From assembly GCA_036874045.1 (NCBI GenBank), contig CM072336.1, forward strand, positions 9,824,501-9,888,500: 64,000 bases of DNA, given 5' to 3'. The notes under the pieces are model-generated. The model ran no database searches. It had not been told where the DNA came from and worked only from the letters and a program-made list of their open reading frames with translations. Shown here one piece after another: positions 24,994 to 37,800 of the stretch. How positions within the stretch are numbered: position 1 is the stretch's first letter; every line of letters begins with the position of its first letter. A program made the translations under genes and the position numbers. Source of the stretch: Cymodocea nodosa (lineage: Eukaryota; Streptophyta; Magnoliopsida; Alismatales; Cymodoceaceae).

Positions 24994-25176
24994 ACCGACG
25001 TCCACCCAAGCGGCCTCCTTGACTACTACTTGGCCCTCCAAACAGACGCGTTTGACGTTTCTCTCCCTTCGCTCCTTGGGTGCGTGATCTCTCTTCGCAG
25101 GTCTTCGTTTTCTTCCCAGCGCATGAAATTTTTCTTCAATCATTTTCGGATCGAGATTTTTTCTCATGATCCGCAA
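24994..25176 (-). other. Exon-like ORF with donor site, unidentified
   Basis: A minus-strand frame starting at ATG 25176 encodes about 60 residues rich in Lys, Arg and Glu (containing RKRRPAKRDHAPKERRER and a final AAWVDVG). It runs exactly to a strong donor sequence, GTAAGTGAG, at about 24993. Composition is balanced while the flanks are AT-rich. I do not recognise the family and found no matching second exon. It may be the first exon of an unannotated gene or a captured fragment. Confidence 0.25.
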
Positions 25177-25826
25177 AGCTCATTCGATTCCCAGACTCGA
25201 TCGTATAACAAGCACTTCATCCATCATGATACATATATCCCCCATACAATAGCTGCTGTTCCGTGATGAAATGCAAGCAGCGAAGGTCTTGATCGATGAC
25301 ACACTTTTGCAAATATGGAAGATCAGATGTCAACCTACTATATTCATTCAACAATGCTACGCTATCATTCAACCCACATATATGTGCAGCCCTGATTGAA
25401 GGAGTCTGACGTCGTATTCTTTGGGCTGTAGTTCAGTTCTGGTATCAAGCAGGATGGTGTTATCCTTCCTTTTTTGCAATGGCAGCGGTATGGCGTCACC
25501 TATTACATTAATGAAATATTTCACTCCTACAGAAAGAAGCATGTTTTCCTGGGGTAGGAGAATACATGCATGCAACTGAATGTTGTATGTAATCATTATA
25601 TTGATTACATTCCCATGAATATGAATGATATCGAACGACCAGATGCAATGTTTATCTAATCGCGAACGACGTCAGATTGCCGAACACAAGCAAAGACCAC
25701 TTTACAATTTCGTGTATTCAAACAAAACAAACCCAAAAATAGAGGTTTTGTTCCAGACCAAAACTTCCGTGTAAGATCCTCGACTGCTTGCTTATCTGGT
25801 CATAAGTGTGACAATTAAAACGGAGA

Positions 25827-28800
25827 TCAACTGTTTTGGATCTGCGATTGGAGATTGGCAATGAGATTTATCATTTTTGAAATCTCCACTGGGAGGGCGT
25901 TCACAATAGCCTGATTATCATCCTCCCCTCTCTGACTTGATAACGATGAAAGTGGTGAACCCGCTCTAAACTCAGTTCTTGATGCTTTTATCTTCTTTGA
26001 TGTCTTTAAAGCAGTCTCAAGGTCCAACTGTTTCAGCAGTCTTGCCCTCTGCAAAAAATTAATGAAATGAGAACTACAAAAAACGGATAGCAGAATTTAT
26101 TTCAAATTCAATTTCAAGAAGTAATAATTATAGATCAATTTAAGTTTTCGACCAAAAGAAAATTCTGTATGGAATAGGAAGCCCATAAAGTGAGTAATAC
26201 CAAATATATTTAGAAACAATATACCTTTAGTCCGCATTGCACATATTCAGTTTAGACCAAATATATTGAGAAGAATATAGCACTTCAGCGAGGTTTGTCT
26301 CTTTTTTGGCATCGATTCATTTTGATACTTATTTTTTGGCAATCTAGGGTCAGATTCGTATTGATCACTCATGCTCAACTTCAAGACATTTAGTTTATTT
26401 TAGTCTATGGAAGGAGAGATAACATAACATCACGCATTAACATACTATTAATGTATCAATATCTAAAATGCATTCTATGTTACTTACCGTAGGGGATTTT
26501 CCCTCCTTTTCATCCTGTAATAGGTCCCTGAGAGGAAAGTAAGCTGCTTGCTTACAAATTTCAAGTAAATCTGAACCAGAGAAACCAACACATAGGCTGG
26601 CTATGTAATCATAGTCAATATTGTCTTCTACCATTTCACCCCTTAAAATAACCTTAAGAATTTTGACTCTCTCGCTGTGACCAGGCAGACCAATCTCAAA
26701 TGCCTGGGGAAGACGCCTGAGTATAGCCTCATCTAACACTTCTGGCCGATTTGTAGCAGCTAAAACCAATACACGAGAATTTCCTGTACATCATTGAATA
26801 TAATTAGAAGTTTTGACAGTTTTCAACAACCCTAAACCATGCAAAGCATCTATAAGATCTAAAATTATTTGGCTTTCCTTTTCTCAATGCATAGAGATTG
26901 GCTTCATATATTAAAAAAAATGATTTAATTCTATAACAAGAAATAAATTATGATAATAACAACAATAATCTGAACTATAATTCTATTATGTGAAGTAATC
27001 TATATGAATTATTTTCTAATGATGAATTATAATTGACAAAAAAAGTTAATATATTATGAGTGAATTAAAATACAAATAAGTTATCTTAATACAACAACAT
27101 TCAATGCCTTAAAGAGTTAATCTGACCGCATAATATCGACAATATGAATTCTTTCTTTACATTCATTCTCATCCCTTACTATATCTTTTATTAAACTATG
27201 TAAATTTTTATTTTTTACTATTTCTAACCAAATAATTTTTGGTATTCCTCTGCCTCTAATTTCTATCAGAGGTTATTATTGCATTTTTTAATGAGATCAT
27301 TATTGTAATAGGCTAATTGGATAACCATTACCAATCTAAATCTTATATAAATGCCTGTACTCTCTCATAGGAAAAACACGATTCATTTTTTTCTCCCCTT
27401 ATATGGTACTCTTGGGAAAAAAAATCATAGGACACACCACCAGCTGTCACCCAAAACCAATGTCCACCACCACCATCCGGCACCACCACAGAAACCCCCT
27501 CCAGCCTCTCGCAGCCAACTGACGCCACCAGAACTCTCCTCCCAGGTGCCAATGCCTCTTTCCAGGCCATCAGACCTAGTCTGTTGACCCATCGGGGTTG
27601 CCACCAACTTTTGCAGTTGTTGTTCAGGCTGGTTGCCTCCTTTCCTGCCACTACCATCCCTGGCCAGTGATTCTATCTCCTAACATACCTATGAAATAGG
27701 CTGGGGATACATTTTTTTAGCATTCCTGAGGGTGAATATACCTTGTCTGCCTGCCTCTGAATCGTTTCAACACGTTCAGTGATCTTTATCCACTGCCTGG
27801 AATGCCTTCCAGCCTTGGATTGCCACTGTTTCTGCCCAAGGCAGATCTGGTGCCTCGAGATTTACATCAATCAAAGATTCTTCACGGTTTCTTAACCTGA
27901 AAATGAATGCTAGTGACACTCTTGGGAAGAACCCATGTAATTCATTGAAGAAGTTGAACAGAAAGAATTATTTGCTATGAGCTCATAATGGCTTTAACAA
28001 ATTCTTTCTTGCTCAATTCCAGCTGAAGCATGTCACCCATCCTCTACCAAATGTGACGAACACCATATATAGTTTGTGGATGCAGACGGAGTGGTCTTGT
28101 ATGACCAATAGCATGGACTCCACAATAGTTCGTGGTGTTATGATGTTGGAATCAATAAGAAGATTTGGGATACACTGAAACACACCTATGTGCTGCAACT
28201 CACCCACAGACATGAGAAGAACATCATCAAAGTTTTTGATGTCTACAAACACATTTTCATATACTGTGAATGGGAGGGGCGATCAGCCCAATAGCACTTC
28301 ACTAGCTTACATATGCTTATTGGCAATATTGAGGTCCATTAGTATTTGTCAACTAATATCAATAAGCTATGGTAATATCGAGACAAGTTGACAGGCAACT
28401 TGCATAGTTTGAATTCAAAGATTTCCAGTTAGATCCTTGGACAGATATTAGGCAGTGACCCTGCTTTTGATTTTTAGACCACTTTCTTCAAGCCCTTGAG
28501 GATCTCATCCGTCATTCCAGCCTTGATCTCATCAATCAACCATGACTACATGTGGTTGTGGTACAAGCAAAAGAGGAGGTTTAGGACATATTGATAGTTA
28601 TGGATGACAACCTTACGAGCACTATGACCGTACTAAGCATCAACTACATAGATATTGGAAGAAGTACACTACAGACCAAGTTGGGCGTAGCTATCTATAG
28701 AGGTATACGATTCTCCATGGGATGGTAAGTCCAGCAAGCCCATATCAATGATAGCTCCTGTTACCTTGACTGAAGTCAAGTATGCTGAATTTCTACAACT

Positions 28801-31800
28801 TCAAGAGTGCCAAGTCCCAAATATGACATCACATACTACTACATTTGCTTCAGATACTACAACCTTGTTAGCCCCTAGGAATAGTTCTTGAATTATAGAT
28901 TCTGACATCCTCTCATATATTAGGTGCACGAGATTTGTTTACCCATCTATCCTACTTATCCAACATCACATCTATTTCTATTACAAATGAATGAGCCTGT
29001 TTTGTTTATAGAGAAGAGGTTGTTGAAGCCTCTTTCCAAATTATATTTGATAATCTTTTATGTACCTGATTTTCTTGCTATCCTATTAATAAAATTGGTA
29101 TCATAACTGAAAAATTATCATATTACATGACCTTTTTCTTTCATTGTATTTTTTAAGATCTAAAATGGGTTAAAAGATAGGTTTGAGCTGTAAAGAGAAA
29201 TCAAGCATGTACCTCCTAGTTCGTAACGAGATATCTCATAGACTTGTATATCTAGGATCTACTTCTAAGCCTTCTATCCTTTGGCAATATCAACTTCATT
29301 GTCCACTTGGTTCACTATTTCAAGCTTTGATTGTAATTCATACCAATTAGGTAAAAACCACCATGCTGCCTTTTATTGATTTTGTCTTGTGTCAAGTCAA
29401 AGTTTGTTCAAGTTAGAACATTGTGACATTTAAGGTTCAACTAGATTTCCATTTGCGTCTGATTATAGGTATTACACTGTTCTCATTGATGATTACTCTC
29501 ATATATGTTAAGTTTATTTATTGAAAGAACAAACTTATGTCTTAAATAAAATAAAGACTATTTTCAAGGAAATAAAAATTACTTTTTTGGTTTTTCAAAA
29601 ATTTTCAAGTTGATAATGCTTTAAAGTTTACTTAAACTGTTGTTTAATATAATTGTGCCTTTGAAAATCATTCATCATACTAGTGTCTATGCCTCACAAC
29701 AGAATAAAGTGGCAAAGTGAAAACATTGACATATTCTTGATGTAATTTACACTATTGTGATGCAAATAAGCGTTTCAAAGCACTTATGATTTGATGATAT
29801 TCTGACCATATCCTATTTAATAAATATGATGTCTTCTACACCATTAAGTGGGGAAACTCCCTTAAGGAAACTTCATCCTTGTCCTATGTGTAACTTTCAT
29901 TTAAGAAATAATCCTTAGTCTAGATAAGTTAAACCCTAGTTAATCAAGTGTGTTTTTGTTAGATACTCTTTTACACAACAAGGATATTGACATTTTCATT
30001 TACCCATTATATGGTATTTTGTGTCTACCAATGTTATCTTTTTCTAGTCACAATCATATTTTGAGTTTGATGGTGGTTAAGTTGAAAGTGTCTCCTTGTC
30101 TAATCCTATCAAGCTGTCATCAACAAGTGGAAGTTACATAAATATTGTAGAACAAAAAAATCAATATCCACTGCATGTTTATTGTCACCATTGGGACACA
30201 ACTAGCTCAACCTACACTTCAGCCTCCCTGACCCATGAATATAGATCTAAATGAACCATTAGAGCTCTTTGAGCTTTCTATAATATTGAGGAACGATCAA
30301 TGAACCTATTCTATATATTCTATTTCAAACTTTGTTTCTTGTGATCGCTTAAATCCATCCTTTTGAGAGTTTTCTCTCTCAATTTTTTCTAAGTTTATTC
30401 TTAGGGACCACTAAGAAGTACTATTCATCTTACATTAGAAAACAATCATGGATAAAGATATGTCAGCACTTCATGTAGTCAACCTCTAGATGCTATAGCA
30501 TAGCCACTTATGGATGGCTATATATAATCAAACATAAACTAGATAACACCATAGACAGATATGAAGCTCAGTTGGTAGTTTGTGGGTTTAGCTAAACATA
30601 TGAAGTTAATTATGCAGAGATGTTCTCCTTAATGGCTAGATTGAAATTCATCAAAGTATTCCTTCTCATTAGCATAAATCAGACATTAAGAAATACACTA
30701 GCTAGATGTCAAAAATGTCTTACTCTATAGTGACTTGCAAGAATAGGTGTTAATGAAGCAATCTTCAAGATAGGTTGCTTAAAGGGAGAATAAAGTATAT
30801 CATTTGAAGAAAGAAATTTATAGCCTAAAATATAGCCTGCCAGCCTAGTTTCAAAAATTTAGCAAAATAAGTGAATAGGGAGGAGGATTCAAGAGATATG
30901 ATGTTAATCATCCAATATTTTACGTAAGATCTGTAGTAGACAATGTCATCATTGTAGTCTATATTGATGATATCTTGATAATAGGAAGTGACTCAGCAAA
31001 TATGTTCAAAACAAAGGAATACCTTAAACATACTTTGTCACTACCCACATCCTTGAGCAATACAGCAAACAAAGGAATACCATAGAGCATACTGCAAAAA
31101 GTATACTTTAAAGCTATTGTAGGAGGTTGAACTCATAGGATGCAAACCCAAAAGCACACCTATAAAGCAGAATCCAACCTTCTAGAGTGACACGTGATGC
31201 TTATTAGAGGATCAAAATAGATATAAAAGGTTGATTGGTAAATTGATTTACCTGAGAATTACTTGATCAAATATTACCTATACAGTTGGCCTTCTCTCTC
31301 AGTTCATACATGAGCTTAAAGTAGCCCATTAGTAAAGAGTCACTTGTGTAGTAGCTTATATCAAAGGTGGCCCTAAGAAAGGGCTAATCAATAAAAAGAA
31401 CAATCTAAAGACTGATCTTCTTTAGCTCAGGATATGCAGGAGATTAGGGAGACTAGAAGTCTACTTCTAGTTATTACATGTTAGGGGCAACTTGATGATA
31501 TAATAAAGCAAGAAGCAGAATGTGATTCTTAGATTTAATGTCGAGGTAGATTATAAATCCATAGCTTAGATTACATGTAAGATGATGTAGGTCAGATTCT
31601 TTTTGATGAAACTTGATTTTATTATTGAGACACCCTACAGAGATGTACTATGACAATCAAACAAACATATTCATTGCCAACAATTCTACCTTTCATGAGA
31701 AAACAAACATGAGGTGGATTGGAGATATGGTGATGGGTGAAATCATTTACATACCATACATTTAGTCCTTGGAGTAGCTAGTTCACATTTTCACCAAAGG

Positions 31801-34800
31801 TTTAGGTGTAAGAGTATTTAAGAATTTATGTACCAAGTTGGACATGAATAACATATATGCTCTAACTTTAAAGAGAGCATTAAAGACTGTTATTATATAT
31901 CCTAATGAGATTATTATTGTAATAGGGCAATTAGATATCTATTGCATATCCATTCTCTCTCTCTCTATATATATAGAGAGAGAGAGAGAGGCCACACTTG
32001 CACAAAGGCTTGCTCAGACACCTGGCAAGCCACATGGTTGTCCCAACCCACATTAGGGAAGATGGCACCCACAACAACAGTTTATATATATATATATGTT
32101 TGCACTCTCTTATAGTAAAAGCAAACTTCATTTTTCATCCTTACATAGTTTCATATAAATTTATTAATTATTCTTTCCTTATAGGTGTATCTGTAGCCCT
32201 TCTATAAATATAAGCAAATAATGTAAAACAATTTGTCTTAGTTTATCCAAAATAGGTCCAACTACCCATTTAAGATGAAATCATTTCTTAGCTTATCTTT
32301 TATCCTCATTTATACTATTGCCTTCATGTATTAAAAATTAATTTGATTCTAGAATAAGAAATAGATTATATTTCGAAAAAAAGTAATACATTACTAGCAA
32401 TTAAATACAAATATTTACCAAAAAAAGCTTATATGATTTGATCATATTTTTAGGAAGCTAAATGATGCACTAATTAGGAAAGAAGAATTAATTAGCACAT
32501 AACAAACTAAAAGTCGAGAAACTAAAACAACTTGGTTAGAAATTATGAGAAAAGATTTAAATTTATGTAAGTCAATTAAAGATTTGACTATAGATAGAAA
32601 TATATAAAAAAAAATTCATGTGACTAACCCCATGTAATAAGATTATGGCTCACATTGTTGTTATTTACCATAACAAACTTATCAAGACTACAGATGATTA
32701 TCCAAAAAATGATAATCACTAATAAACTAACCATTAAGTCTATAAACAACAAAATAAACAGATTTTAATCCAAAACGTTTATAAAACAACAAATATAAAT
32801 AAACATCATGGAAGTGGGAAATAGTGAATGTCCCATCACATGAGCTCTCAGAATTTCAAGATCTCTAATTCCAATTTGATGTCCCAACCATATTAGAAAT
32901 TAGAAGAAGTTTGAAATGTTATGAAAAAAAAAGGACTAACCAAAAGAACATAAAATATTTCATGTACTTACGATCTGTAGTGAAACCATCCCACATAGAC
33001 ATAAATTCAGTTTTCATATTAGCCATTGCTTCATGGTCAGTTGTGCGCCTTTGACCCAAGAAACTATCAACTTCATCAACAAATATGATGGCTGGTTCAA
33101 GTTTTTGCGCCAAAGTAAATACTGCTGTCACTGCAAATTTCCAGATAAATAACTAAACCTAAGTAAATTGCAAGTACCATTCATCATTTCTCAGGAAAAA
33201 AACAGAATGGGACTATTTTCACTAGCAATAAGTGCAAACAATGTGTATGAGGCTTCTGCAAATGTAAGATCTAAAAGAGTCCATTTGTATGCAACCTTAC
33301 ATTCACAGGTCAAACTCAGCCCCTAAGTTGAAATGGACTAGTGCATAAAGCTGTAGCAAAGCTTGTCCTTGAAAATTATAAAAAAGATAACAAGTAGTTA
33401 CCATTAGCAGATTAACTGAAGGAGCCAGACAATCATCTGTGGCTGATATCTGTACTTCAAAATTTTATACAGTATGACGACTTTATATTATTAAAATTTC
33501 TTAAGATAGACAAACAATTTGAAATTATATCATCAATGTTTACTGTTAAATGAATATCAATTACAATGGAAAAGTTTTTTTGAGTGCCACAAAACTTTGG
33601 AGGGCAGATTACATAGAATTTTTATTACTTTGTGTTAAAAATTGTGAAAATAATGACAAATATTAGAAGTGGTTCGAAATATGATTATGCTATAAAACAT
33701 GGCAGGCTTGTTGAGACAGGCACCTTGGTGATGCCTATGCACTTGGGTGAAAATTAAAGGATGCCAGCAGATGGGCAGTAGAGGTGGTTTTTCTGATCTT
33801 TGGTGAATGTGGGTAAGAATTCAATAAAGATCTGGTCATGTTGAACCTCATATAAGGTTTTGTTTGTGTTTCTAAACCCTAAAACAATCAAAAAATGTTA
33901 AAGAACTGCTCTCTCCCCTTTTCTTAACTCGAGTGGCTGCAGTAGCTCTTTCTAGCACTCCAGTGGGGCTCTGACTAGAAACCATTACTGGCACACAACT
34001 CCAGTGGGCTTCCAGCATATTCTGGCAACTCCGGTAGCTCTCCAGTAAACTAAATGAGTTATTTTTGGATACATCAACAACAACAACAACCCATACCATA
34101 ATACCACTATAGGGAGTTGATCACTTAATTTTTTTTCTCCAATAAATTTTTTGTTTATAGTCAAACCTTCAATTAAATTACATAAATTTAAAACTTTTCT
34201 CACAATTCATAAGTAGTTTTAAGTCTTTCACTACTTTTAGTTTCTTCAACATGAACTAATTCTACTTTTCTAATTGTTGCATCCTTTGACCTCTTAAACA
34301 TAGTTTTAAGTCTTCCTCTATTTATTTATTTTTGTTTCTTCTACATTAATTAATTGTCTTTTTCTAATTGGTGCATCCTTTGACCTCTTAAAGATAGTTT
34401 TAAGTCTTCCTTTACTTATTTTAGTTTCTTCTATGTTAATTAATTCTCCATTTCTAATTGATGCATCTTCCAAATCACCGAAGTTGATTTTCTCTTATCT
34501 TCAATTGATAAAACTCCTACTCAATTTCCAATAAAATTATTTTTCAACTTATCTCCTATAGTATTACTACTCATCCATTTAAGCATTCACAATTCACATT
34601 TTTGCAACACTAATTTTTTACACATGATCATGTTTATATTCCAATATTCTTAATCATTATGACCAAGTGAATAACAATTTCATAGAATTTTTCTTTTAAT
34701 TTTAAAGACATACTCCTATCATATAGCACACCAAAGGTATTTCTCTACTTCATGCACCTTCTATAGAATTTTTCTTTAAATTTTAAGGTATCCTCCTATC

Positions 34801-37800
34801 GCATCATACCCTAAAGGCATTTCTCCACTTTATCCACCTTATTTTAGTTTTATAAATAACATTCTTTATGATTCTTCCATTGTTACTAATCATAGATCTT
34901 TAAGTATTTTAAAATATTACTTTTATGAATCTCATAACCATTTAATTGTATACCTTCATCATTATTCTTATTTTTGTTGAACTTACACTCTATATATTTA
35001 GTTTTGTTCCAATCAATTTAAATTCTTTGAACTATAAAGTATTTCTTCATAACTCTAATTTAGAATTAGTTCCTACCTTACTATTGACGACCAAAACTAT
35101 GTTGTCAATAAATAGCATATACCATGGTATTTCCTCTTGAAATTTCTTAATTATTTCACACATAACTAAGTCAAATAAGTATGGATTTAAAGAGGATTCT
35201 TGGTGTAAATTTGTATCTATTAAAAATTCCTTAAGTTCTATAATTTTAATACTTGTAATTACTCTATGATACATTTTTTTTATGATGTTAATATATCTTA
35301 TAGGTACTTTTTCTTTCCAATATCCACTACAGTAGGTTTTTAGATAATCTATCATAAGTTTTTTCTAAATCAATGAAAACCATATGAAGTTCCTCTTCTT
35401 TAACTCTAAAATCTTATATTATTTGTTTAAGTAAATGAATAGCTTCCATTATTAACCTACCCAACACAAACTCAAATTGATTCTAGTTACATGTCTTAGT
35501 TTTTGCTTAATAACTCTTCTCATAGTTTCATAATATGACTCATTAATTTAATATCACATTAACTATTACAATTTTGTATGTTTCCTTTATTCTTAAATAT
35601 AAGTATTAAAGAGATTTTTCTCTGTTCATATAAAATTTTCGATATCTTTAAAATTATATTAAAAAACTTAGTTAACCATTCAATTTCTACTTCACCCATA
35701 TACTTCTACACCTCAATAAGGATACCATCTGGTCCAATATCTTTCCTATATTTCATTTTCTTAATAGCTTCTTTTACCCTTAAATTGCTAATTCTTCTAA
35801 AATAACTATAGTTTATATCTTTAGTACGACTATTTAAATTTTACAAATAAGAGTTTCTTATGATATACTCATCAAAAAGTTTACTAAGATACCTATATCA
35901 TTTATCTTTTATTTCACCTTATTTATTAAAACTCCACCATCTTCATCCTTAATACACTTGATTTAAATCTTTGGATTTCCTTTCTCTGGTCTTAACCAAA
36001 TTATATGTTCTATTTTTTCATATAATTCCTTATAGGATTGATTTTTAGCTTCACCAACAATTTTTTAGCATTTCTTTTAGCTAAATTATACTTTTCTAAA
36101 TTTTCCTCATTTTTACATTTGTAATAGGTATAGCATACCCTCTTTTCTTTTATTATCTTTTCTTCATCTTCATTCCACAATAAATGTTTCTCATAAGACT
36201 TTCTTAATATTTCCTTGGCAATCCTTTTAATATAAGTAATCATTCCATTTCAAAGTTTATTTACTTCTCCAAGTAGTTCTCATATTCCTTTTAACAAGCT
36301 ATCTCTAAATATAATTTTCTTTTTCCCTTTTAAATTCCACTACCTAATTCTTAAGTTTTTTATGTATTTTAGACTTTTTCTTCCTAATCCTAATGCTAGC
36401 ATCTAACACTAACAATCTATGTTCTGTAGCTTTCTTTCAAAATAACCTCACAATACTTGCACACTAATAAGTAAAAAATCTATTTGACTAGCATTTTAAT
36501 TACTTCTAAATGTAATTAAATATTCCTCTCTTTTTCTAAAATAAATGTTATCAAAACATTGCAAGCTATACTAAGGTCTAAAATTGAATTTCCTTTTTCA
36601 TTTCTATTACTAAAACCAAATCCCCCATGGTTCCTTTTATATCATTTACTTTTCTTACTTATATGATCATTTAAATGCCCTCTAATAAGGAATTTTTCAC
36701 TGGTAGATAAACCAACAATTTAATTATCCAAATCTTTCCAAAATCCCTGTTTAGTAGTTTCTCTTAAACCTACTTGTGAAGCATATGCACTAATTAGATT
36801 AATTATCTCATTTCCTATCAAAAGCTTAATCAATAGAATTCCATCTTCTATCCTCATTAACCTCAACAACTTCATTTATTAAAGTTTTATCATGTATTAT
36901 TATAACTTCATTCTTAATCTTATATTTTCATGTATACCACAATTTAAAACCGCTATCTAATAGGATCAAGTAGATTCACTAAAAGAAGGTAAATAGTGAA
37001 TTTTCAATAATATTTAATGACTTAACAAATACTTGAATGATTTACAATAAAATAAAGAACAAGTGCCAAACAAAGTTGTGGTAATCTAATCTATGTAAAG
37101 AGGCGAGAGACAATGAGAATTATATAAGAAATTTTATAGTAATTCACCTAAAACCCAAGCTGTCCACTGTATAGTACTTATCATTGTCACCTAATGTTAA
37201 TTCCCAGCATACTGTAATATTGTATTTACTGAAGTATTTATTAGTTAAAGCTGGAGAGTATAGGTAGCTGACCACCAATGAATACCACTTTACAACATGT
37301 CTTTGTAGTGGTGGATAGGTAGGAGTCAAGTCAACACCCATACAATTGATCAACAGCTATATCAGCTCCATATGTTAGTTGAACTGTATAAAAATTCATT
37401 GTCACCCAACTTAACACGATTGATCCACCTACTAGGCCTGCTTAGTCTATTTGGCCTTGCTACTTTGTCCCTTCAAGAGTAGTTGGGTGTTCCTTGTGCA
37501 AATAAGGTGACCAAGATGAGTGAGATGATCACTCCAACTAAGCCACCCATACTACTAAGATGAGGGAGGTAAGGGGCATGCACACAACTCACATAACTCA
37601 ATTGGTTAGTTGACATGGAGATCACTCAATAGATTGGGTCACTTCAAACCTAAGGGTCTATTTGTACACCTAAAAAGTGATACAAAAAGTGACAAAAAGG
37701 AAAGTTGCAAAAAGTAACGAAAAAGTTGCTAGAAAATATAGGTGTTTGTACACCAGCCAGAAAGAGACGAAAAATAACAAAAAGTGATAGAAAGTAACAA

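Larger units (their letters stand above)
22862..25826. other. Intergenic DNA between GDSL and MSP1-like genes
   Basis: The first 150 bases contain the probable leader and promoter of the GDSL gene. A palindrome-bounded segment at 23900-24551, a (GGA)n tract and an unassigned exon-like ORF are listed separately. Otherwise I see no gene. Confidence 0.5.
27271..32145 (+). mobile_element. Decayed Ty1/Copia retrotransposon in MSP1 intron 3
   Basis: A heavily mutated Copia element lies antisense to the host gene. In RT, one reads a segment beginning near 30570 (LVVCGFS-TYEVNYAEMFS, matching the family's LVAKGF-QTYGVDYxETFSP), and YIDDILIIGSDS at 30960, the YVDD catalytic box with Val changed to Ile. 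The element ends FTKGLGVRVFKNLCTKL-MNNIYA (about 31785-31860), the RNase H/C-terminal signature seen just before Copia 3' LTRs. Gag-like sequence is probably at 27900-28600 but is too broken to be sure. Related terminal blocks occur at both ends (see LTR entries). No frame is intact. Confidence 0.8.

Noticed and set aside
27343-27657. 104-codon minus frame and 78-codon plus frame next to the Copia 5' LTR
   Set aside because: Both are Pro/Gly-rich by-products of a CCACCA-rich stretch in the element's leader; no domain.
37144-37353. Minus frame of 69 codons in MSP1 intron 2
   Set aside because: No recognisable motif, intronic location, and length within chance for this composition.
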